Below are positions 23,228-35,200 of a stretch of DNA of 64,000 nt, piece after piece; position 1 is the first letter of the stretch, and each line of letters opens with the position of its first letter. The position numbers and the translations under genes are program-made. Origin of the DNA: Theobroma cacao (taxonomy: Eukaryota; Streptophyta; Magnoliopsida; Malvales; Malvaceae). Under the pieces are notes generated by a model. It was not told where the DNA came from and ran no database searches. It worked only from the letters and a program-made list of their open reading frames with translations. The stretch spans positions 18,577,610 to 18,641,609 of the forward strand of contig NC_030855.1 in the NCBI RefSeq assembly GCF_000208745.1, written 5' to 3'.

Positions 23228-23365
23228 TGTCAGTCATTTTACACATCACATGCCGTGTTCTAAATTTTGTCAATCATGTTGTTACACGTCATGCTCAAAA
23301 AAATGTTACATGTCATGTTCAAAAAATGTTACATGCCATGTTCAATAAAAGTGTTACATGCCATT
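23228..23365 (+). repeat. MULE right subterminal repeats (TTACATGCCATGTTC type)
   Basis: Units such as GTTACACGTCATGCTCAAAAA, GTTACATGTCATGTTCAAAAA, GTTACATGCCATGTTCAATAA and GTTACATGCCATT, with period about 23-26 bp. They resemble the left subterminal GTGACATGCCATGG units. Confidence 0.75.
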
Positions 23366-23600
23366 TGCTAACACATGTTATTTCAATATATTTTTTAGAT
23401 GCCATGTGCATTAGAGATGTATGGCGTGTAACCCATTTGGGCAATATTTCTAATCCATGTTCTAATTTACACAAAAAGTTTTAGAAATTAATGTGTTACA
23501 GCAATAAACCTAATAACATACCTTGATGTCATCTCTACTCTAGGGTCTGCTTATCAACGATGATATGGCTAGATGCCAAGAGACAAACTACGACACGATA

Positions 23601-23727
23601 ACGATGGTGCTCAACGGAGAGTTGACAGAGCTGATTCAGTTCAGAGAGCTGAAAGAGCTTATGACGATGGTGTTTAACAAAGAGTTGATAAAGCTGATAC
23701 AGTTCAGAGAGCTGAGAGCGTTGAGTG
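23601..23727 (+). repeat. Two imperfect copies of a ~60-bp unit near the MULE right end
   Basis: ACGATGGTGCTCAACGGAG.. and ACGATGGTGTTTAACAAAG.., each followed by GAGTTGANA(G/A)AGCTGATNCAG and TTCAGAGAGCTGA. Confidence 0.65.
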
Positions 23728-23799
23728 AGCTAAAATAGCTGAGCATTTATTTTCTCTACAACGTGAGGGAGATATCAGGAGATTAAGTTGCCATGATGT

Positions 23800-23913
23800 T
23801 TTTAAGGACATTCGGTCTACTCATTCTTGTTCTTGGGTAAAAACAGATAACTTTATATGAGTAGTTATTTTTGAAATCACCTTATGAGGAGGGTTATTTC
23901 TTATAATTTTCTC
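23800..23913 (-). repeat. MULE right terminal inverted repeat
   Basis: Inverted partner of 9594-9705; its reverse complement begins GAGAAAATTATAAGAAATAA. The outer edge is next to TATAATTTT at 23914-23922. Confidence 0.6.
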
Positions 23914-24829
23914 TATAATTTTTTAATTTTATATTAAATAAAAAATGAACGTTCAATTTGAAACTAAATGAGTACTAATTCCTTGGTTGATTGAAAAACC
24001 ATGGAGGTATGAACGAAGAAATGAAGCAAAAGGCTAAAAGATAGTATAAAAACAAATTGAAACTTTCAAAAAAGAGTGGATGAACAATAAAATGTAAAAT
24101 ATATTTTAAAACAGAAACTCTTCATGATAAGTTACTCAAGCTAAGTATTTGCTTCTTTCGTTAAATTATTCAAATTTAAATAGACCATATATAAATGAGT
24201 CAAATTAAGGTATACAAATTAAGGTTGTCAATATATATACTGAGCAATATTGATCAATAACAATGTAATACTAGATTATTTTAGACGTACAGCATTCAAA
24301 GAAGAATTTGGAATATTCACATTATTATGAATAATTTGATTCTATAATTGAAAATATAATGTTATAAATGAAATCCAGTACATTAAAGAGTTTGCATTCC
24401 GTACCACTACTAGTGTTTTCCTAATTGGTAACAAAATATGCAAATCTTAGTGTATACAAGGTTGTCATGATCTGGAATTCGGATATAAGAGCATATTCCC
24501 AGCATTATTTCTCCTTCCCCTTGCTTTCTTTAAAAGCGTGTCTTCTTTCTGAGCAAAAGAATTAAACTCTGTCCTCTCATGCAACACCATGCAAAGTAAT
24601 ATAATATCTTTTCATTGTTGCTGCTGCTTTGGATTAAGTATTCTACTATTCTTTAGTCGTGATCGGTTGTGATGCTGAAAAGTGGAGAATTTTTATGGAT
24701 ATTTGTTAGTTTTGTATTTGGGTTTGAAGCCACAATGTTGAAGATGATTTTGTATTGGATGAGCCCTGATTTTTTGGTCTAAATGGTAAAAAAATAGGTC
24801 ATGCTCTCACCAATACACAGTTTGATACC
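23914..24829. other. Spacer between the MULE and segmental copy A
   Basis: AT-rich sequence. I see no gene, splice-linked ORF or repeat with clear ends here, apart from the candidate 9-bp target duplication at its left edge. Confidence 0.5.
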
Positions 24830-25110
24830 AATTTCGAAACAGAACAAAGAGTGCGAGAATTTGCCTGCTAATCTTGTAAGTGGTTTCCAGGAGCCCAGCT
24901 ACCTGCCCCGTAGTCAAATTTAGACCCACTTGAATGTGTAGATTGGAGCATATTGAATTGAAGCAAGACCATTTTATTCCAGACATGAGAAGGTCAATGA
25001 ACAAGAAGCAAGCACATTGAAAATGACAACGAAATAGAATGAAAAAGAGGGCATCCTTTTCACTAATTAGCTACTAATTGAGTCTCTGAAGCAACTAAAC
25101 TTCGGTTATC

Positions 25111-25442
25111 TCAAGGAGATCCCATTTGGGAGCGTTGAGATCCAATAGAAGAAGCGCAACAGCGACAACAGTGGCCTGGTGGTGGATCCGTGCAACATAC
25201 ACAAACAGGACATATAGGTTGCTTCTCAATTGGAGCTCCAAAATTTATGCACCTCAAGATTAAGATCAAACTTCTAAAACAAATTACTCGCAATGGGTCA
25301 GGAATTAATATAAAATCTAGTGGTTCACAGGTTTACCTGGATGACCAATTAATCGAACTGCATCACAGGGTAACATGGGAGATAAAACTAAAGCGAAAAT
25401 AACAAAGGTTATCAGAAAAGACCTTGGGTACTCCCCTGCCAT
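25111..25442 (-). CDS. Small secreted Cys-rich peptide, copy A (76 aa)
   Basis: Two exons: 25337-25442 and 25111-25235, joined at GT-AG sites. The start at 25442 gives MAGEYPRSFLITFVIFAL..., a hydrophobic signal peptide with likely cleavage after the Ala in PCDA. The mature part holds CPVCVCC, then TDPPPGHCC, RCC, a paired-cysteine pattern. It ends at 25111 (SQMGSP), seven residues earlier than copy B because of sequence change near the C terminus. The intron acceptor is TTGGAG, versus TTGCAG in copy B, a weaker site. It lies about 1.6 kb downstream of the MIOX pseudogene on the same strand. The function is unknown; it resembles small plant apoplastic Cys-rich peptides. The frame is intact, but expression is unproven. 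Confidence 0.68.
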
Positions 25443-26407
25443 TGCCAATACCAGATTTGATGATGTAAATTAGAGGTAGTAAGTGAAGCATATTTATAGA
25501 GTTCTTTAAGTCTAAGATGGATATGAACATCTGCAACTTGCACCTTTATTTTCATATATTCTGTTAATTTATTGCAATTTTCCACTCAATATTGTGGTTT
25601 GACCCAATATTCAAACTTGGCTCTTTCTTTATATGATTTTCTTTCCCTAAATTTCCATAAGTAAAAAATTCTCATTTTTTTCCTCCCACATTCATTGAAG
25701 ATTAAATGTTAGCTTAATTTACAAATTTTTAAGGTCGAATTTGATAAAGAAATTCCACCTTAAAACATTGTTGCACATTTTCTTTATAATTTGTGATAGA
25801 TAAATAATAGAGGTTGACTTGAAAAAAGAATAGAGTTTTGAGTCGGTGTCGTATTTGACCAGCTGCTATTAACTTCCTCAGCAGGTTGACCAAGTGGCCA
25901 TCGGGTTGGGATTTTTTTTTCTTTTTTCTTTTTTAAATTGATATAGATTTGCATTGAAAGACCATACGTGGCAAGTGGCAAGTTGCCACTAACAAGTAAT
26001 GAAGACTTCATTTCAAAAAAATTTCCTACTAACCTAACAATTGGGTAACCTGGTCAAGATTAAATAGTTCTGAATTCACATTGATGTTTGTTATTATTTT
26101 TGTTCTTTCAAATTCAAGAAATTGGTTTTAGCAAATCTTTCAAGTTTGGGTTTTATTTTCTTTAATCTTACTTTTTTTTTTGGGTAAAGCTTCTTTAATG
26201 TTACTTTTTATCATTACTATTTTAGTTGATTTAAAGTTTTTACTTAAATTTGATACACAATTGGAATGTTATCTATTTGGATTTGACATTACAAATATGG
26301 AATTCATATTAACATTTTTCATGGACAAAAAGTATTAATATGATGGCTTAATGGGAAATCCTTTACTCTGGTATTATAAGCTCATTAATTTAATTAATTA
26401 GATGGGA

Positions 26408-26990
26408 AATAAAGGAGACAGTTGTTCTAAAACACCAGCATTGCTATTATTACAAGGCAATAGATAAATTCTGAAACCAAAACTGCAACATTATTTTTTA
26501 TAGAGGCTCCTAAAATCTGAGAAATGTAAGAACAACAGTGACAACGTCTGAACTATCCTTATGTGTTTTCTCATCTGCGAATGATATCTCATTTCGTCTT
26601 TGGTTGTCATGCTTTGTTTTCTAGACCTTAATGCTGGAAGTAGCAGACCTTTTTCCTTTTTAGTCTGCTATTCTTTTGCATGGCATACACAAAGTGCCTT
26701 TTGTAATCTCTTTTTGCGAGATCACTTGTGAATAATAAATACTACTTTTCAAAAAAAAAAAAAGAAACAATATTTCAGAAAAGTCATCAGATGAACTCTT
26801 TATATAAGAAAAAACTGATCTAGGAGAGAGTTGTCTGAAACACTAGCATAGCTTTTGTTACAAGGCAATAGATAAATTCTAAAACCAAAACTGCAACATT
26901 ATTTTTTATACAGGCTCCTAAAATCTGAGAAATGTAAATACAACAGTGACAATGTCTCAGAAAAGTCATCAGATGAACTATTTATATAAG
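26408..26990. repeat. Local direct duplication of the MIOX 3' flank
   Basis: The block ACAAGGCAATAGATAAATTC...GAGAAATGTAA.. occurs at 26408-26552 and again at 26820-26960. Copy B has it only once (50880-51010). The first copy is split by the LINE tail: the sequence after the tail resumes with CAGAAAAGTCATCAGATGAAC. Confidence 0.8.
26553..26763 (+). mobile_element. 5'-truncated LINE 3' tail with poly(A)
   Basis: A 210-bp stretch absent from copy B. It ends GAATAATAAATACTACTTTTC followed by 13 A. The LINE in the receptor-kinase intron ends in almost the same way (GAATAAAAACTACTTTTC plus A-run, 42906-42935). It was inserted after the segmental duplication, or was lost from copy B. Confidence 0.7.
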
Positions 26991-27070
26991 AACTAGCTAG
27001 CTAGTGACCATCTTCATCCCTCAAGCCTGATGCTAAGTTATAAAACTGGCGAGTCAGAGAGAGCCAGGAT

Positions 27071-30021
27071 TCACCATCTTAACTTTGCTGGGAAGTACTG
27101 CAGAAAATTGAATGATGTTAACAACAAATTGTGCAGGACATGATAAGGATTAGGACCTGAGCAAAGCTCAAGTTGTGCTGACCTTTTCAATCAGGGAGAG
27201 GTAGTACGGGTTGACCTTTTCGACATCAATCCGGACTTTGCTCTTGCTGTAAGATCGTATTTGCTGCACAATTGTAGGTGGAGAAAGTGAGTTTAGTACT
27301 GGATAAGGATCAGTGTAAGCAAAATTTTAATGTGTCTAGCACTTGGGCCAGACTCAAGATTAAAAGCAAGCGAAGTCATACTTGAATATTTGAAGCCACT
27401 TCAGATTCTCAACATCCTCCTCACTCATTAGGTGCTTGTATGCTTCTGACCTATGCAATGCTGCAAAAAAGAGTACCTCAGTAAATATCAGTATTGGAAT
27501 ACGAATCAGTCTTCACAGAAGAGGAAAAGTAAAAGTGGAGCCTCTTTTAATTCCTCTTACCATAGAATGAATGGTATCTAATAATGAAAAGAGCTGCTGG
27601 CGGCCATGTTGTATTGTTCACTTTGGCGACCTGATAGAGATTCCAAAATTAGTTTGTATCATTGTAATTTTTAGATGCTAAAAAGGTATCATGAATGCAT
27701 TGTGAATTCAGACACAGATAGGGAGAGATACCAGATACATGTAGTCATCATGCCTCATGACATCATCACATTGTTGAGTCCACATCCCTCTGCGTACACT
27801 CCATATTTAGTGTTGTAAGCAGAGTTATAAAAGTCAGGATTTTCCTCAAAATACTGTGCCGACAACATAATTGAATCAGAAATTATAAGATACAAAAGAT
27901 CTTATTAAAAATTTCGAAGCAATGAATTGTTTGTGAGCTTAATTCTTTTTTGATATAGCTGTTTAAAATCAGGAAGGAAATACCTTGTGATGAACGATTG
28001 ATTTGTCAAAAGCACAACCTACAGGATATGTGTCACCTATGACACCATGGATAAAGATTAGAATTTAGAACTAGGAATGGTTAATTGGGGGATGACATTA
28101 TCCTCTTTTTTATCAGTATGGTATATAAAAGTTTCGCAGATAGAAAATGAGACTGACCTACAACAGCCCACTGGGGAAGGCCTTCAAAGCTAGGGTGGAG
28201 ACGTACCTTTCCAAGGTCTAAACCCCATAAAAGAAACAAAGTATATAGTTAAATACAATTTTGCAATTTGTGAAACCAGGAGTCTTAATTATAGAATCTA
28301 AAGAAATAAAAAGTCCCAATTATACCGTGGACAAAGCCTGCCAGGTGCAGCCAGTCCTCATCAGGATAGTCCTTTCTGATGGCCTCAGCTGTTTGCAGCA
28401 AGTGTTCGATTTGAGGCTCATCCAAGTCAGGGTCACTCTCATCAACTACATCATTAAGAAGTTCACAGCATTCCCATATGCTCATTCCCACCTTGTTAAG
28501 TTTTCCATACTCTTTTCTCATTCTCTTGACCTGAAATTGAGTAAACATACGAGTCCATTAACTTACAATGTACAAATATGTAACACTGCTCGTCTCAGGA
28601 AAATAAAGTGATTGTGCACAGAGAAGCACAAGTTGCTTATAAAGTCATAAGTCTGGTTAATATGATTGGTCCGGTAGAAGTTCTCTACACCTTGTTGCCT
28701 CTCACTTTCAACATGATAATCTCTATGTGCATATCAATAATAACTAGATTAAAGCATGCGATAAAAAGAAAAGGAAAGGAGAGGTCTTCTTGGTGCATTT
28801 TTGGGCTAGCAAATGATGGGCAGGTTTTGAGCTTATAAATGGACCTGGGGTCCAATCGGCTCAGACCTTAATAAGGCCTAAGATCAAAACAATTATACAG
28901 GCCTCAACCTCTGATAAAACTACAATGCCTCACCAAGGATAAGCTCTTCAAGATATATCAGCATGAATACGACACATTTGTATTATATCTCTCCCAACTT
29001 AACTATCAACAAAAGTAGATCCATGCTTTACAGCTCTGACCAAAAATTACTGGATATAGGGAACTGGTACATTCATTAGAGATATTTCAAATACACAAAT
29101 ATAACTGCAATCTCTATTCAGAAGCATCCATTAGTCGCGAATTAACTCAACTAAAGGTTCATAAACCGTACTTCATATTCAATTTCAAGTTGTTTTTAAC
29201 TAGAAAATTGTTCTCATCATCAAACTATAAAAGGTATGCATATCATCAGAAGGAGATGGTCCTTTGTCATTTTTCCTTGGTAAAGAAATAAAGCGACCTC
29301 GGCAGATATGATAAATCTGTAGCATGCACAGTTTCTGTACGCTTGTTTATTATTTGTTTTATTGTCCATATATTGATACTAGTATCCATCCGGGATCAGA
29401 CAATAAATTTGTTGCATATCTATTGCCCTTTAATTTCCTCCTTTCCTTCCCAAAATAACATAATGTGCGGTCATGCAAAAATAATAATAATAAAAATGCT
29501 ACCTAAAAGTGTAGCCAAAAGAGTTGGTCTGTGGCACCATAAATCCCCCATCGAACACCATTTCTTTCTCAACATTATCGACTTTGTTAAACCCTGCTTC
29601 AACTCCGGATATTCAAAACGAAAATTACGAAAATATTCCATGCAATTCAATTAAGAATCATCATTAATTCTTGAAACTCAATCATTAGTTATTTCTGATT
29701 ATACAAAAAACCCTAAGAAGAAGTTTAAAAATCTACAAATTAAATAAATAAATGATAAAAAAAATAATGATATAAGTTGAGATCAACCAATATCAGCAAA
29801 ATCCCAGTAAAAGAGAGGATTTTTTTTCAAAATTTATGAACTAGAAAAAGTACTGTAACATAATCCTCTCTTAGTGAATAAAAAAAGATTTACTCAGAAA
29901 TTTTTTTGATGCAAAAACATATACAATAGCAAAACCACATTGAACAATGAATTTTTTTTAGATAAAAGAATAGAGATCATAAATAATTACCGAACTCAGG
30001 TTGATCAATGAGAATAGCCAT
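27071..30021 (-). pseudogene. MIOX: myo-inositol oxygenase pseudogene, copy A
   Basis: Eleven exons match copy B one for one: 29991-30021, 29503-29602, 28641-28722, 28326-28530, 28158-28217, 27984-28036, 27732-27853, 27561-27630, 27382-27460, 27183-27263, 27071-27097. Four lesions are visible. The exon 3 donor is AT instead of GT (28640-28639). Exon 7 has a G to A change making TGA plus a one-base deletion in the SWGHDD iron-ligand motif (near 27750). Exon 10 lacks one T in NKYDLYSK (near 27250), next to the last ligand Asp. There are also substitutions such as L to R and G to E in exon 5. MIOX normally oxidises myo-inositol to D-glucuronate in the cytosol. The start and exons 1-2 remain intact, so a short transcript is possible, but a working enzyme is not. 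Confidence 0.9.
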
Positions 30022-30365
30022 CCTGAATCAAAACAGAAGCTTAATGCTCAACAGTAACCAAGAAAAACAACAGATCTTAACCAAGAAATCTAGTGACATA
30101 GAAGTTGAGTGGGTGGTTGCGCATTAGGTCAAGCAAAAAGTTGGTTTTTATAATTAGCCGGAAGAAGTCCTTCCCTGAGAATTCCCAGATCCTATGTCCT
30201 TCCCTGAAAATCTAAACTTTTATTCCTTATATATCTTCTATGACATAAAACATTAATTTTCTTTGAAAAATAAATATATAATATTTTATATAAAATAATT
30301 TTTTTATAGCAAGTGAAAAAAGAAGCTCGTGCAAGTTGGAAACAGGCTAACGAGAGAGATAGAAT

Positions 30366-32235
30366 GGAGGTGAAACATTTCACAAACATATGGAAGATGG
30401 CAATGCCAGTACTTTCAGAACTGAAGTATGGTAGGTGGATTAGCGGCCAAATGGTTGGGATAATAGAATAGAAATATCAGATATGGCAAGCTTTACTAAG
30501 CAAGGTGTCCTGCAAATTTCTCTTCAAACATAGTCTATAAACACTTAATTTGACAGAAGTAGCAAGACATTTTCCGTTTATTTTTCTCAAAAATTAAACT
30601 CTTTCAAAGTTCCAAGAAACAACCTTCAATGGGTACTAAATGCCAGTGCAAGCTAGCAACACAACTTCTTGAATTAGTCTAGCCGATCAGTCTAATACGA
30701 AGTCAATATTATGTTGACAAGGTTTATTTAAATTGCCAAAATGGAATATATAGCACAGCAATCATGTTCCATTTCTTTCTTCAGGACCAGCAATTTGTTT
30801 ACGTAAACCAGCAGAAAGACTGTTCAACATTTTCCTTTCTATCTTGTTTCTTCAATAACTTAAACATGCATGGTAATCAATTACATGAGTAGTTCAATAA
30901 CCTCAAAAGGTTTAACGTTAAATATTCCAATGAGGTTTATTTTATTAAAATTAAAAAAATATATATTGAAATTTTATTTAAACTTTTAAATTACAAATTA
31001 AAAAATACTTGATTTTATATATAGGAAAAAAATAGTTGTTAGAGATATTAAATACATATTATCCTTAATTGAGAGAAAATAGAAAAAATAGTTGAAAATT
31101 AATAACATTGTGGGAATAAGAAGTGATAAAAAATTGAAATTAATTAGACACATAATCTGAGAAGTGAAAGAATATGTTATATTATTAATTATTTTAACTT
31201 TTACATATCTTTAATGAGAAATGAGATAAATAGTTGATAATTAATAAGAATGCGAGAGGTGAGAGAAAATAGATATTTGCTAGTCACTTAATTTAGGAAG
31301 TGAAAGAATATGCAGATATTTTATTGATTATTTTAATTTTTTATACTTTTAATATAATTAATTACATTATTATAAAATTATGAGTCCATGAAGAATTGGG
31401 ACCTAAAGTAAGGGTTTGGTGACTTTATGGTAAACCCGCCTTGATCAATCATTCACATATATATTTTCATAATTTAATTTCTATGCAAATTTACATTTAC
31501 ATTTACATTTATAAAAGATAAAAGGAAAAGTCAAGAGAAAAGAAAATGAAGGAAAATTAATTACCTTGTTTAGATAAAAGAAAAGATCCACTAAGACTAT
31601 CATATTCCAAAAATCACTAATTCTTTAAGCAAATGAAAGACGCCAGTGTGCAAGAAAGTGAAGGGCCTCTGCTCTGCTCTCTGCAATTGGCCCAAGTACA
31701 CATATTATTATGCTGGTGGTGATTCGCATCTTTTATCTTTCCTTTTGTGGAAGGAACAGATCTGTAGAAGAAGAAACCGCTCCTGCTTCTCTTTTATATG
31801 TTTATCATTTATCAACCTGCATTTCCTTCCTTTCTATATTTGATTCAGCACCATGGTTTCAACGGAGATCTCCCTGTATCTAAATACTCGTATATCTTAT
31901 CAAATTATAGTTCTCTTTGTTTAGGTGCTCCTTGCAGAGTTATAACTCAATTAATTTTGCAGAAATAGTCACTAGGGACAAATAGAGAGACGAAAGGAAA
32001 TTTTTGTGTTCATTTTCCATCCCATGGAACTCAACAATAACAAATGATTAAGTATACAAAACACACTGGATTCTGAAAACTAGTGAAAAGAAAAGGGATA
32101 ACGCCAAATGCTAAACTGTCTGTAACTTATTCGTATTTCTTCAGGAAAGACTTTAGAAAGACATACTGCGAGTTTACCGGAAAAATGATATCTCACCGCA
32201 AATTTGATAGCAAAAGATGGAGATATGTCTGGTAG
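30366..32235. other. Spacer between MIOX copy A and the receptor kinase 3' end
   Basis: AT-rich. An imperfect repeat of about 115 bp, built on AGTGAAAGAATATG..ATTATTTTAA, occurs near 31160 and 31300. The last ~200 bp are probably the kinase 3' UTR. No gene is seen. Confidence 0.5.
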
Positions 32236-35200
32236 CTACCTGGGGATGGGATTTAATAAATTTAATTCTGAATCCACATTCAAAAGGGAGATTTCAGGTG
32301 AGTTGCTTGATGTTGTCATGTTGCTTAGCACTCTTTGAGTTCTTCCGTGAGCCATCTCTATAGCCATGCATTCCTTCAGTTCTGTTAATACAAGACTCAT
32401 GTCAGGCCTTTGAATTGAAGCTGGTTGTGCACATGACATGGCTATGTCCACCACTTTCCAGGCAGCATTGACATCGAATTCACCTTGCAACCTAGGATCA
32501 ATAATGTTTCGAATGTCGCCCTTTTCCACTATTGGACTCAGCCATTGAAGTATGTGAACACCGCAGTCGGGGATCCTTATTATTGCAGGCTGCCCTGTGA
32601 TTAGCTCAAATAGAATAATCCCAAAGCTGTAAACATCGCTTTTCTTGTTTAGGTTCCCTGAACAATGAAATCTATATGGAAAACACAAATGGTTTCTGTC
32701 AGTGGGAATTTTGTAAAAATTAGATGAATGAAACAAGCATAAAAGTCTTTTAATGTTACTTTTATCAATTCTTTCAATATCGTTTTTGCTTATCCAATGA
32801 TGCTGAGAAGTTAAATTGTTAGGGATTATTTGGATGAGCCTAGTCCCAGAGCCTTTAGAGATGGAAGATCAGATGACGCATCCAAAGCATAACACTTGGG
32901 ATTTGAAAGTTAACATGATACAATCTATGAGGCTAAGATAACATTTAGCCAACAGGAAATGTTACTAGGTTTAGACAGCAATTATGTGAGAATTCTCATC
33001 ATGATTTAGGCAGCAGATCAGTTATAATTAAAGATTTAAGAAATTAAACAAATTCAGATAAATTTCATCAAGTTTTAGAGAATTACTCAGGATCAAGATA
33101 TCCGGGTGTGCCAGCAGGGCAAGTTGATATGTGAGACTCATTTTCTGTTAAGAAAATTTTAGACAACCCAAAATCAGCTATCTTGGCTTGCATGCTTTCA
33201 GTCAATAAGATGTTGGCAGATTTCAAATCTCTATGAACTATGGGCGGCTTGCAACCATTATGTAGATACTCCAAACCTGCAACTCTAGAAAGTCATTAGT
33301 TAAGATCTGTTTTAAGAGGAGAAAAGGAATTTACAAATCAAAGAAATTAAAAAAAGTTATTGTCGAGGGTTTGAACCATATGCAGCGTCTATCGCAATTT
33401 GAAGTCTTTTTTTCCATTTTAAAACATTTCTGTTTGTGTCTGCATGCAAAAAACACATTAAAATTATCAAATGGAATGGACAATAGGCTTGCAACTTTGC
33501 AAAACAAGTACATAGATTAAACACAATTGTTCTTTTAAAACAAACAAATTTTAAAGATAATATTGTTCATACCTGATAAGTGCTGTCTCAAGTTTCCATT
33601 TGCCATGTACTCATAAATCAGCGCCATCTTGCCATTCTCATCACAGTAACCAACGAGAGATACAAGATTTCTATGATGAACAATCATTAAAAGTTGTACC
33701 TGCAATATTTTAAAATGGTGCTTTGTCATATCCGAATGAATATAGTGTCATAATCATATATCATATAGTGATGTTAGTTTCAACATAGGATAAAACTTTT
33801 GGCTGCATTAAAATCTGACCTCTGCTGAAAATTCTTTAAAACCTTGCTTTGATGATTGCGAAAGTAATTTGACCGCAACTGGAGTTTCATCATTCAGAGT
33901 ACCAAGATAAACTTTACCAAATCCTCCCTCTCCAACAATAGTAGTGAAGTTACCAGTAATTTTAACGATCTGAGAGTAAGTAAAGGGTTGATTCTTTGAT
34001 TTAAATGACCCTTCCTTGGATGACTTGATCAGAGGCTCTACAACAACAGTGAAGTTATCATTTGTGTTATTCTTGTTGTATTAGAATAACTTGTTTTTAG
34101 ACAATTGTAGGGAAATTGGATGGCCCAGAGATGACCTTTAGTAATAAATGATTATACAATTCCTATGTGAATAGGAGGAGTTAGTAGTCCTGGTTTATTG
34201 GAGAAAATTTGTATTTACAAGAGATCGGCACTCATAGTCTGTAATTGAAATTCTCTTACAAAATACCTACCCAAAAGCCCTGCATATAGTGGTGGATAAG
34301 AAAGATGGATTTCTAGTCTTAATGAGAGGTGTTAGTAACTTTTATGGGTGTGTGTTCCTACCACTCCAATGCCAGAAAGCCTAAAACAACAAATTGCTAA
34401 CAGCGTGTCCACACCATTTAAGCATGGGTGTCGACACCTGCTGGTTTAAAAATAAATGGCTTGAATTCAAACCACATACAACACACATGCAGTATGTCTA
34501 CAGTTATCAGGTCCAGTATATGCTCTAAACTTAAGAAATAAACAGCATCTCAAGCGGCGACGTTATCATGTAGTGATAATCTCGACACTGATAAACAGGG
34601 CCAGCTGAAAACCAGAGGAATTAATAAACTTGACTAATTTTGATGCAAAAACAAAAACTATATATGAAAGAAAGAAAGTACCTCGTTGTCTTCTCCTTCT
34701 AATTATGCAAAATACAATTAGAATGCTCAAGAAGATGAGGACCAAAACAGTCACAATGGATGCAACAACTGGAACAACAAACTTCTTCTTTTCTTTATCA
34801 TGACATGGATCCATTTGGCTTAGATCTGGATTTTCGGGCAAACTGGCATTGAACAGAATAGACAAATCTCAAAGTGCATCAATTGAAATATGACAGATTA
34901 TTGCATGTAGAATCAAAATTTGTTTGGAAACTTGTAACATGATTGCAATCAGTATATAACAATTGATTGCTAACCTGACATAATGATTTCTGCTATAATA
35001 TACTTGACAAATTCATCCGAAAAAGATTTTATCATATTGTCAAAGGAAAAGCAGTCTCAAAGCAACATGGGAGTCAAACGAAAAGGGAAATAAATTTTAA
35101 GTTACAGTGAGATGAGTGTGAATCGTTATAGCGTGTAAAGTCTATAGAAGATTACAAACCTCAAAACCAGTGATCCATTATCAGACTTGTCCTTGAGAGA

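Larger units (their letters stand above)
9594..23913. mobile_element. Mutator-like element (MULE) carrying a Ulp1-like gene; contains nested gypsy fragments
   Basis: A composite DNA transposon of about 14.3 kb (about 9.4 kb without the nested gypsy DNA). Its ends are degenerate terminal inverted repeats: left 9594-9705, right 23800-23913. The 9-mer TATAATTTT lies directly outside both ends (9585-9593 and 23914-23922), the usual MULE target-duplication length, although AT-rich. It encodes a MULE transposase on the minus strand (20250-22450) and a DUF1985 plus C48 Ulp1-type protease gene on the plus strand (15640-19160). This gene pair is the hallmark of Ulp1-carrying MULEs (Kaonashi/KI type, known from Arabidopsis, rice and melon). 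Both genes are dead. Boundaries rest on my manual end alignment. Confidence 0.7.
25443..27070. other. Spacer between Cys-rich peptide gene A and the MIOX pseudogene
   Basis: No coding region. It holds the promoter side of the peptide gene, an AT-rich stretch, a LINE 3' tail (26553-26763) and a locally repeated MIOX 3'-flank block (26408-26552 and 26820-26990). Confidence 0.55.
24830..30365 (-). repeat. Segmental duplication copy A (Cys-rich peptide gene plus MIOX pseudogene)
   Basis: Collinear with 48595-54372 in the same orientation and with high similarity in exons, introns and spacers, from GAGAATTTGCCTGCT at the left to CAAGTTGG..ACAGGC near the right. Copy A differs by an extra local duplication with a LINE tail (26408-26990) and lacks three insertions found in copy B (48650-48810, about 49677-49945, about 50460-50735). 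The centre-to-centre distance is about 24 kb. The receptor kinase gene lies between the copies. Confidence 0.9.

Noticed and set aside
28261..28611. Plus-strand ORF of 116 aa, repeated at 52314-52664
   Set aside because: It lies antisense to MIOX exon 4 in both copies; it is conserved only because the exon is.
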